Source of the DNA: Janthinobacterium sp. PC23-8
GTDB taxonomy: Bacteria > Pseudomonadota > Gammaproteobacteria > Burkholderiales > Burkholderiaceae_D
DNA length: 64,000 bases
Reading direction: 5' to 3'
NCBI RefSeq assembly: GCF_002250505.1
Contig: NZ_NJGY01000001.1
Span: forward strand, 603,923 to 667,922
The notes beneath the pieces were generated by a model. That model searched no databases. It was not told where the DNA came from and saw only the letters and a program-made list of their open reading frames with translations. A program made the position numbers and the translations under genes. Shown here one piece after another: positions 58,929 through 64,000 of the stretch (positions within the stretch are counted from its first letter, which is position 1; each line of letters starts with the position of its first letter).

Positions 58929-58978
58929 TTGTACGTATTTTTGTACAACGTGTCAACATGGTACAAACTTCTGTACAT
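58929..58978. promoter_or_regulatory. Tandem GTAC-N8-GTAC operator pair
   Basis: Two 20-bp dyads, TTGTAC-N8-GTACAA (58929-58948, perfect 6-bp arms) and TGGTAC-N8-GTACAT (58959-58978), lie exactly 30 bp apart, about three helical turns. Two more GTAC sites follow at 58983 and 58987. The arrangement looks like a phage-repressor or regulator control region whose regulated gene has been deleted. Confidence 0.5.
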
Positions 58979-59097
58979 GACTGTACGTACTTTGATTGAG
59001 CGTGTGGTCGTTGATAGCAATCGTAGCTATTGGGCTCTCTTGTCCCTGGCCACTCCGCCGCCTTCTCTCGCACACAAACGCTTGAGGGGCCAAGCCT

Positions 59098-59370
59098 CTA
59101 CCTACACCCTTCAACCAGCGCCGCCAGCGCGCCCTCATATTTCCGCCCGCGCAGCCAGTCCCGCGCCAGCGCCAGGATGACCTCACCATCAATAGCGGTC
59201 GCCGGCAGTTTGTCGAACTCGTAGTCCGGGTGCTGCGGCACCGCCTTTACACATGGTGTAAAGACTGGAATTTCGACGCGCTGCGCCGCCGGTGGCGCGC
59301 TGGCGCAGCCGGTCAGCAGCACGGTCAGAATAATTTTTGGAATAATATGTCGCGCCATTTGGGGCTTCAT
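59098..59370 (-). CDS. Rz1-like spanin outer-membrane lipoprotein
   Basis: A 90-residue lipoprotein: MKPQMARHIIPKIILTVLLTGC has a signal peptide with lipobox LTGC, then a Pro/Ala-rich mature part (ASAPPAAQRVEIPVFTPC). This is the size and pattern of phage o-spanins, which with the inner-membrane Rz protein fuse the membranes at lysis. Its ATG overlaps the TGA of the Rz remnant, as in native Rz/Rz1 pairs. It appears intact, while its partner is broken. Confidence 0.7.
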   Translation of the reverse strand: MKPQMARHIIPKIILTVLLTGCASAPPAAQRVEIPVFTPCVKAVPQHPDYEFDKLPATAIDGEVILALARDWLRGRKYEGALAALVEGCR

Positions 59371-59866
59371 CGCACATCCTCCAGCATGCGCCGCACGGCC
59401 GGCATCGCCTCGTCGCAGGTCGTGGCGCGCATGCCGGCCAACTGCGCCTGCGCTGCACTGTACTTCCGGCCAGCAGCAGCAGCGGCCTGCGCTGCCTCGC
59501 CGCGCTGCTGGGCCGCCAACGTCGCCTGGCCATGCCGTCGAAGGCCAGGCTCTGCTCGGCGATCGATGCGCGCAGCTCGCCGCTGTCCTGCGCGGCCTTG
59601 AGCTTGTGCGGGATGATGTGATCGACCACGCTGGCCGGTACCGCTGGGCACCCTTCCTTGGCGCATTGCGCGCACAGGGGGTGGGCGCGCAGGTAAGCGG
59701 CCCTGGCCTTGGCCCAGGCACCTGTGTAGCCGCGCTCGTGAGCAGTGCCGCGCTTCTCGTCGCTCGCTGCCTGGTTGTCCTTCTTGTGCTTGTCGCAGTG
59801 GCCTGGCTTGTCCACCAATGCGCCACAGCCTGCTTGTCGGCATACCGACCTGGGACGGCGTGGCAT
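59367..59866 (-). pseudogene. HNH endonuclease / Rz spanin fusion remnant
   Basis: The first part (59866 to about 59608) is the N-terminal half of a phage HNH nuclease: zinc-type cysteines HPLCAQCAKEGC and then VDHIIPHK. The sequence then jumps into an Rz-like coiled coil (LKAAQDSGELRASIAEQSLAFDG) without the second half of the HNH motif. Near 59540 a frameshift separates it from the rest of Rz, which continues in another frame (QATLAAQQRGEAAQ...YSAAQAQLAGMRATTCDEAMPAVRRMLEDVR). A deletion has joined two phage genes, and neither is functional. Confidence 0.7.
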
Positions 59867-60078
59867 CAGTTGTGCGCGCGGAAGATATGTGTCTCGCCGT
59901 TGAGCAGTTGCATTTCGATTTCACCGCAGTACAGCACGGGTCGCAGCAGAGCCCTTGGCACTCGCATGCCAACGTCCATCAGCCGGCGATGCTCCTTGTC
60001 CGTGATTTCCCAGGTGGCAGCGCGGCGCTGGCTCTGGCCATCGACAATCACGTCCATCATCAGCGATACTTCGATCAT
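59866..60078 (-). CDS. Small phage protein (70 aa)
   Basis: A 70-residue protein, MIEVSLMMDVIVDGQSQRRAAT and so on, ending in GETHIFRAHN. It has alternating strands and no recognised domain. GGGAG is upstream. Start and stop codons overlap both neighbours (ATGA on each side), the packing seen in phage late or accessory operons. Function unknown. Confidence 0.65.
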   Translation of the reverse strand: MIEVSLMMDVIVDGQSQRRAATWEITDKEHRRLMDVGMRVPRALLRPVLYCGEIEMQLLNGETHIFRAHN

Positions 60079-60278
60079 GAGCAACTCCCAATCGGCGGTG
60101 CTGGCAGCGCCAAGCGCGCGGTGGCGCTGGCAACACACGCTGGGCAATGGATCAGCGCCTGCAGCAGCCGGCGCGCCTCTTCAGCCTGGGCCAATTGCGC
60201 GGCCAGCTGGTCGATGCGGCGCATGTCACCAGCTTGGCTGGCGCGGATGATCTCGTCACGCCAGTGCAGTGCTTGCAT
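60075..60278 (-). CDS. Small phage helical protein (67 aa)
   Basis: A 67-residue protein: MQALHWRDEIIRASQAGDMRRIDQLAAQLAQAEEARRLLQALIHC, mostly one amphipathic helix, with a CPAC pair. The stop overlaps the next start (ATGA). No family assigned. It is the first gene of a four-frame minus-strand phage string. Confidence 0.6.
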   Translation of the reverse strand: MQALHWRDEIIRASQAGDMRRIDQLAAQLAQAEEARRLLQALIHCPACVASATARLALPAPPIGSCS

Positions 60279-60391
60279 ATGAGACCTCAAATAAAAGGCC
60301 GCCAGTGCAGTGATGCAGTCGGCGGCGAAACCCGGCGTGCCGGGCTGGAGACTCTGGTTGCGGCGGCAGAATCGAATCAGCCCACCTTACA

Positions 60392-60446
60392 TTTATTTGT
60401 ATGCACAAATAAATTGACACCATATCTATTTGTGCATACAATAAAC
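60392..60446. promoter_or_regulatory. Two BrnA-type operator palindromes
   Basis: Site 1 (60392-60413) has perfect 9-bp arms TTTATTTGT and ACAAATAAA around ATGC. Site 2 (60427-60440) repeats its core as the exact reverse complement, ATTTGTGCATACAA, and covers the -10 box of the brnT promoter. The BrnTA complex autorepresses, so these are its likely operators. Confidence 0.65.
60414..60442 (+). promoter_or_regulatory. Sigma-70 promoter of brnT-brnA
   Basis: TTGACA (60414-60419), exactly 17 bases, TACAAT (60437-60442): an almost perfect promoter lying between and over the two palindromes. The start of transcription would fall near 60449. Confidence 0.8.
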
Positions 60447-60448
60447 AT

Positions 60449-60718
60449 ATTAACTACACACACGACCCCAAAAAACTCGCACAGAACGTAGCCAAGCATG
60501 GCGTGTGGTTCGATATCGCAGAAGGCTTTGACTGGGAAAATGCAGTCGTCCGCGTCGATGACCGTAACGACTATCCAGAAACCCGTTTTGTCGCGCTCGC
60601 CCCGATCGGGAGCCGCCTCTATGCGATGGTCTTCTGTCTCCGTGAAACAACCGTGCGCATCATCAGCCTTCGCAAGGCTAACCGTAGAGAGGTCAAAGAA
60701 TATGAAAACCAAGCCTAA
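60449..60718 (+). CDS. brnT: BrnT-family ribonuclease toxin
   Basis: The frame from 60449 gives the complete BrnT domain: INYTHDPKKLAQNVAKHGVWF, DIAEGFDWENAVVRVDDRNDYPE, TRFVALAPIGSRLYAMVFCLR, then RIISLRKANRREVKEYENQA. The HDPKK...AKHGV start and the RxxSxRKAnrrEv-Y end are family signatures of this RelE-like ribonuclease. No ATG, GTG or TTG occurs before a GTG at 60503, which would cut off the conserved N-terminal strand. Translation may start at the ATT at 60449, close to the predicted transcription start. Otherwise the toxin is damaged. It overlaps brnA by 17 bases. Confidence 0.8.
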   Translation: MNYTHDPKKLAQNVAKHGVWFDIAEGFDWENAVVRVDDRNDYPETRFVALAPIGSRLYAMVFCLRETTVRIISLRKANRREVKEYENQA

Positions 60719-61052
60719 ACTGATCCTGCCCACCGAGGCAGAGGATGCCCAAATCAACGCCGGCATCGCCGCCGATCCAGGCAACCCGGAATGGTCCGCT
60801 ACCGATTTTCAACGAGCGCGGCCAGCGAAAGAGTTCTTCGGTGCCGCGACCTTTGAAGGCATGGTCTCATTGAAGCGCAAGCCGGGTGAGCGCGGGCCGC
60901 AAAAGTCTGCCGTGAAAGAGCGGATCACAATCCGTCTGTCGCCTGATATCGTCAGCCGCTTCCGCGCCTCGGGTCCAGGTTGGCAGGCAAGGATTGACGA
61001 GGCCCTGGCAGACTGGCTCAGCGCGCACTCGCCGGATGAACTGAGCGCGTGA
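60702..61052 (+). CDS. brnA: BrnA-family antitoxin (DUF4415)
   Basis: A 116-residue antitoxin. The N-terminal half is a toxin-binding extended region (KLILPTEAEDAQINAGIAADPGNPEWSATDFQRARPAKEFFG). The C-terminal part is a ribbon-helix-helix: KSAVKERITIRLSPDIVSRFRASGPGWQARIDEALADWL. That is the DUF4415/BrnA pattern, and the protein binds DNA as a dimer. It starts inside the end of brnT. The toxin-first gene order is normal for brnTA. Likely operators are at 60392-60446. Confidence 0.9.
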   Translation: MKTKPKLILPTEAEDAQINAGIAADPGNPEWSATDFQRARPAKEFFGAATFEGMVSLKRKPGERGPQKSAVKERITIRLSPDIVSRFRASGPGWQARIDEALADWLSAHSPDELSA

Positions 61053-61056
61053 CCAA

Positions 61057-61089
61057 CAAAAAAGCCCGCGACCGTGAGGTGGCAGGCTT
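61057..61089 (-). terminator. Minus-strand terminator
   Basis: On the minus strand AGCCTGCC pairs with GCGGGCT and is followed by six T residues. It lies inside the frame of the truncated helicase remnant, showing that the downstream part of that frame is not its true end. Confidence 0.6.
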
Positions 61090-61836
61090 CAATATTTCCG
61101 GGCGTAACAGGACATCAATGGTCTCGGCTTCAGGTCTGCCGCTGCCCTCGCCTGGCTTTCGCAGCCACTTGAGCGGGATCTTCCCCAGCGCCGAGACGTT
61201 CCTGTCGCTGACCTGCGTCCTCGCCATTTCAATCGACAGGAACAGCGCTGCGCCGTCCTGCGAGACGTTGCGCGCGATGCCCAGGCCCAGGGCCGTCTTG
61301 CCCATGGCTGGGCGCGCGGCCACAATCGTCAAGGTGCCGCGCTCAAGGCCGCCGTCGAGCTGCTCGTCGAGGTGGACGTGGCCAATGCTGATCGGCTTGA
61401 TCTTCCCCTCCAGGCGATCCGTCAGCACCTGCATGTAGTCGCCCATCATGTCGCATATCCATTCCGGATCGGACGAGGTCTTTTTCTGCGCCAGCGCGTC
61501 AAGCCTCCCGGCCATGGTGTCGATGCACATAGCCGCCGGCTGCGCCGACGATGCCATGGATCGCCACCAGCTCGCGCTTGTCGGCCATACCCATTTCGTG
61601 GTTTCGCAACGGTTACTGAAACCGTTCAGGAACAGTTCCGCGCACCCTTTCTGAACCCGTTCAGCATCCCATTGCAAGTCCTCGCAGGCATAGCCATCTG
61701 GCAAGCGAAAGACGCCAGCGATAGTTCCGTGCGGGCAGCTGAGCAAGTAGAAGGCAAGCGCCCGCCCGTCCTCTGACATGCCCCGAATTGTCGAACTGGT
61801 CCAAAAAGACGTATGGAGCTTTCCGTAGTCGCGCAT
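61090..61836 (-). pseudogene. Mosaic phage replication gene remnant (initiator fused to DnaB-type helicase)
   Basis: The frame starts like a phage O-type replication protein (MRDYGKLHTSFWTSSTIRGMSEDGRALAFYLLSCPHGTIAGVFRLPDG...CETTKWVW). It then passes through a non-matching piece and enters a DnaB-like RecA domain: DMMGDYMQVLTDRLEG, Walker A AARPAMGKTALGLGIA, and SIEMARTQVSDRNVSALGKIPLKWLRKPGEG. The domain stops before Walker B, running into unrelated sequence and a terminator. So internal deletions fused the ends of two replication genes. It should not support replication. Confidence 0.7.
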
Positions 61837-62067
61837 GCCCTATACCTCCGCCCGCGCACTGTCTGGTGGCGCCGTTGGACTGTCCGCCGCGTCGAAGCGC
61901 TGCGCATGTGCCAGCACATCCGCCAAGTCGAAGCAGGCGCCGTCACCTACCCGGCGCATCTGCTCCAGGCATGGGCATACCTGCAATTGCGTGGAGGATT
62001 GCGCGCCAAAGACGGAAGTCCAGCCGTCACCGACGAAATGACGCCGAAGACCCCGCCCGGCGGTTGA
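61813..62067 (+). CDS. Small hypothetical phage-like protein
   Basis: An 84-residue frame, MELSVVAHALYLRPRTVWWRRW..., with codon use like local genes and a helical middle (LRMCQHIRQVEAGAVTYPAHLLQAWAYLQLRGGL). It overlaps the 5' end of the opposite-strand replication remnant by 24 bases, so the start may lie further in. No family recognised. It is in the same frame as the fragment that follows its stop. Confidence 0.4.
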   Translation: MELSVVAHALYLRPRTVWWRRWTVRRVEALRMCQHIRQVEAGAVTYPAHLLQAWAYLQLRGGLRAKDGSPAVTDEMTPKTPPGG

Positions 62068-62331
62068 TGGCGCGGCAGCGGGCCGCCCGGCAACCCTGGC
62101 ACCCAGCGCTTCACCGCGGCGCCGGCCAGCGCCGAGTGCAAAGGCTGCCTGTTCGAGCGCAATAACGCGGCGACGTGCCGCCAAGCCGGCGAGATTGCGG
62201 CGACCCTGGGCCTGCCGGATTGCGAGGCGCACGCACCAGGTGGCCAGGCCTATATCTACGTGCTGTACAAGGGCGACCCGCGCCAGGTCGACCTGATCAT
62301 AGTATTGAAATCAACTGAAAGCGAAAAATGA
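62068..62331 (+). pseudogene. Fragment of a Cys-containing phage protein
   Basis: A frame without a usable start codon encodes AECKGCLFERNNAATC...GLPDCEAHAPGGQAYIYVL and ends LIIVLKSTESEK at a TGA overlapping the alpA ATG. The four cysteines and the YIYVL-x-KGDPRQ strand are like small phage proteins found near replication genes. The 5' end appears lost. Confidence 0.5.
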
Positions 62332-62537
62332 GCGATATGAGCGAAGTGACAAAATTCATGCGCATGCCGGCCGTGATCGAGGCCACCGGCAAGGCACGTC
62401 AGACCATCTACGACAACATGAAAGCGGGCACGTTTCCGAAGGCCGTAAGGATCGGCCCAAGGTCGATTGCGTGGGATGCCGACGAGATCGCAGCGTGGCA
62501 AAAAAAGGTGCGCGATGAGCGCGCCAAGGACGAATAA
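62328..62537 (+). CDS. AlpA-family phage transcriptional regulator
   Basis: A 69-residue winged-helix protein: KFMRMPAVIEATGKARQTIYDNMKAGTFPKAVRIGPRSIAWDADEIAAWQKKVR is the AlpA/excisionase pattern with the recognition helix RQTIYDNM and the wing GPRSIAW. Such proteins activate integrase genes or assist excision. It lies at the edge of the degraded element, 111 bases from tRNA-Pro, consistent with an element end. Confidence 0.9.
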   Translation: MSDMSEVTKFMRMPAVIEATGKARQTIYDNMKAGTFPKAVRIGPRSIAWDADEIAAWQKKVRDERAKDE

Positions 62538-62604
62538 GTACGGGAATGTACGGCCACAGCCAACATTATTTAAGGCACCGCTAAGGCACGAAGCACCCGG
62601 ATAT

Positions 62605-62631
62605 GAAAAAGGCCAATCCGAAGATTGGCCT
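62605..62631 (-). terminator. Terminator of tRNA-Pro
   Basis: AGGCCAATC (62610-62618), CGAA, GATTGGCCT (62623-62631) is a perfect 9-bp stem. On the minus strand it is followed by five T residues, 17 bases past the tRNA 3' end. Confidence 0.85.
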
Positions 62632-62647
62632 AAGTCCTTGATTCTAT

Positions 62648-62724
62648 TGGTCGGGACGAGAGGATTCGAACCTCTGACCCCGTGCACCCCATGCACGTAC
62701 GCTACCAGGCTGCGCTACGCCCCG
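62648..62724 (-). tRNA. tRNA-Pro (GGG)
   Basis: A 77-base cloverleaf with encoded CCA. The acceptor stem is CGGGGCG/CGTCCCG, the anticodon stem CGTGC/GCACG closes a loop ATGGGGT with anticodon GGG, and the T-loop is TTCGAAT. The 3' end faces the degraded element, so it is the likely integration target. Confidence 0.95.
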
Positions 62725-62814
62725 ACGAGGTAAAGATTATAGCAGACGCTTTTGGGTTTTTGCCATGCTTTCCATGCGAATCATTGCCGGGATCAAAAAC
62801 CCGCCGTTGCCGCT

Positions 62815-63426
62815 TTATTCACCCAGCATCAGCGCGCGCATCGCCGTGCGCAAGCCCTCCACGAGGCCTGCGTTGAGCACGCCGGGGTTGTGGACATGGC
62901 GTACCGCCAGGCCCTGGTACATGGCGATCATGGCGTTGATGCGCCCTTCCACCAGCGATTCGCCGGCGGGCAGACCGCGCTTTTCGCGGGCGGCCGTGAC
63001 GATGGCGAACAGCTGGCCGCGCGAGCGCTTGTCGGCTGCCTGCATGGTGGCAGCGATCTTCGGGTTGCGCGACGCTTCCGAGTGAATCTCGAGCGGCACG
63101 GCCCAGATTGACGGGTCGAGGCATTCCTGCACGCGCTCTTCCACATCGTCGATCATCGCCTGCAGCGGATCGTCGCTCTGCGCCAGGTCGTGCATGATGT
63201 TCGACACGCGCTCCATGTTCTGTTCGACGAACGCCATAATGATGGCGTCCTTGCTGTCGAAGTAGTTATAGATATGGCCGGCGCTCATGCCGGCGGTCTT
63301 CGAAATTTCCGCCATGCTGGCGCCGTGAAAGCCATGCCGGCTGAAACAGCAGGCGGCCGCATCCAGCACCTGTTTGCGGCGGCTGTTGGCGCGCTCCAGG
63401 CTCGGATGTTTTTTATCTTGATTCAT
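62815..63426 (-). CDS. TetR/AcrR-family regulator
   Basis: A 203-residue repressor. The helix-turn-helix RKQVLDAAACCFSRHGFHGASMAEISKTAGMSAGHIYNYFDSKDAIIMAFVEQ is followed by a helical effector domain. It starts 63 bases after the end of an efflux outer-membrane protein gene on the same strand, so it probably belongs to and controls an RND efflux operon extending to the right of the window. Confidence 0.92.
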   Translation of the reverse strand: MNQDKKHPSLERANSRRKQVLDAAACCFSRHGFHGASMAEISKTAGMSAGHIYNYFDSKDAIIMAFVEQNMERVSNIMHDLAQSDDPLQAMIDDVEERVQECLDPSIWAVPLEIHSEASRNPKIAATMQAADKRSRGQLFAIVTAAREKRGLPAGESLVEGRINAMIAMYQGLAVRHVHNPGVLNAGLVEGLRTAMRALMLGE

Positions 63427-63489
63427 GATTTTTCCCGTTGCGCGCCGACCCTGCCCTTGCGGGCAGGACCGGCGTCGGCGTGCCCTGGT

Positions 63490-64000
63490 TTACTGGCCGC
63501 CGCCAGCCGCTGCGACGGCTGTCTGCTCGGGCTGCCAACCGCCGCCGAGCACCTTGTACAAGGTCACCAGGTTGGTCGATTTGGCCAGGCGCGCCGTGAT
63601 CAGGCTTTGCTGCGCGGTGTACAGCGCGCGCTGGGCGATCAGGGCGTTCAGGTAGGTTTCAGCGCCCTGCTTGTAGCGCGCATCCTGGATGGTGTAGCTC
63701 TTCGTCGACGCTTCGACCAGCGCTTGCTGCGACTGCAGGCGCTCGTCGATGGTGCCGCGCTGGGCCAGCGCATCGGATACTTCACGGAAGGCGACCTGGA
63801 TCGCCTTTTCGTATTGCGCCACCGAGATTTCACGCTGCACCTTGGCGATATCGAGGTTGGCGCGGTTCACGCCGCCATCGAAAATCGGCAGGCTGATCTG
63901 CGGAATGAAACTCCAGCTGCCGCTGCCGGCCTTGAACAGGCCGGACAGATTGCTGCTGGCCGAACCTGCCGTGGCGGTGAGTGAAATGCGCGGGAAGAAG
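63490..64000 (-). CDS. RND efflux outer-membrane lipoprotein (NodT/OprM family), C-terminal part
   Basis: Only the C-terminal 170 residues are present; the gene continues past the right edge. The visible sequence has the second half of a TolC-like barrel/tunnel: [57 protein letters not shown], then [49 protein letters not shown]. These are OEP-domain signatures of NodT/OprM proteins, which form the exit duct of tripartite pumps. A TetR gene follows it. Confidence 0.92.
   Translation of the reverse strand, partial: FFPRISLTATAGSASSNLSGLFKAGSGSWSFIPQISLPIFDGGVNRANLDIAKVQREISVAQYEKAIQVAFREVSDALAQRGTIDERLQSQQALVEASTKSYTIQDARYKQGAETYLNALIAQRALYTAQQSLITARLAKSTNLVTLYKVLGGGWQPEQTAVAAAGGGQ

Overview
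The window looks like a chromosomal segment of a betaproteobacterium of the Oxalobacteraceae (Janthinobacterium/Duganella/Massilia type). The grounds are high GC, the gene order of the TCA-cycle cluster (sdhCDABE-gltA beside odhAB-lpd, with mdh, a citrate-lyase-like gene and acnA opposite), DUF2863 and DUF3563 family proteins, and several methyl-accepting chemotaxis proteins. The genus assignment is an inference from gene content, not from a marker gene.

Layout. Positions 1-18.9 kb form a TCA super-cluster. On the minus strand: GntR regulator, sdhC-D-A-B-E, gltA, then odhA, odhB, a small PspC/SHOCT protein, lpd and the start of zapE. On the plus strand: mdh, a CitE-like lyase, a MliC-like periplasmic protein and acnA. 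A perfect 16-bp palindrome and a consensus sigma-70 promoter lie between gntR and mdh. From 19 to 30.8 kb lie DUF2863, a CYTH phosphatase, an M14 carboxypeptidase, TetR, a succinate:CoA-transferase, LysR, a FucP/GluP sugar importer, a DUF3563 protein, and a lactate permease with its divergent GntR/FCD regulator. At 30.9-35.2 kb are an unannotated 41-residue lipoprotein, a tightly coupled four-gene operon (acyl-CoA dehydrogenase-like, PIG-L deacetylase, NodS-like methyltransferase, GT2 glycosyltransferase), and a lower-GC two-gene unit of an LAS-type peptidase with a secreted partner, which may be a toxin/immunity pair.

From 35.4 to 55.4 kb the content is sensory and catabolic. There are two chemoreceptors with cognate secreted proteins (PstS-like, Cache) and porins, separated by an AT-rich stretch and a graveyard of decayed copies of two neighbouring genes. 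A catabolic cluster follows: MFS importer, CobW GTPase, a small Cys protein, hydantoinase/oxoprolinase B and A, and an FAH-family hydrolase, with a divergent LysR. A 1274-residue double hybrid histidine kinase ends this part.

From 55.5 to 62.65 kb is a degraded integrative element or prophage. It holds an integrase lacking its N-terminus and interrupted by an intact IS4/IS50-like element with perfect 16-bp inverted repeats and a 9-bp target duplication. It also carries yefM-yoeB and brnT-brnA toxin-antitoxin modules, HNH and spanin remnants, mosaic replication-gene remnants and an AlpA regulator, and ends at a tRNA-Pro(GGG). Core DNA resumes with a TetR regulator and the C-terminal end of a NodT/OprM-type outer-membrane efflux protein.
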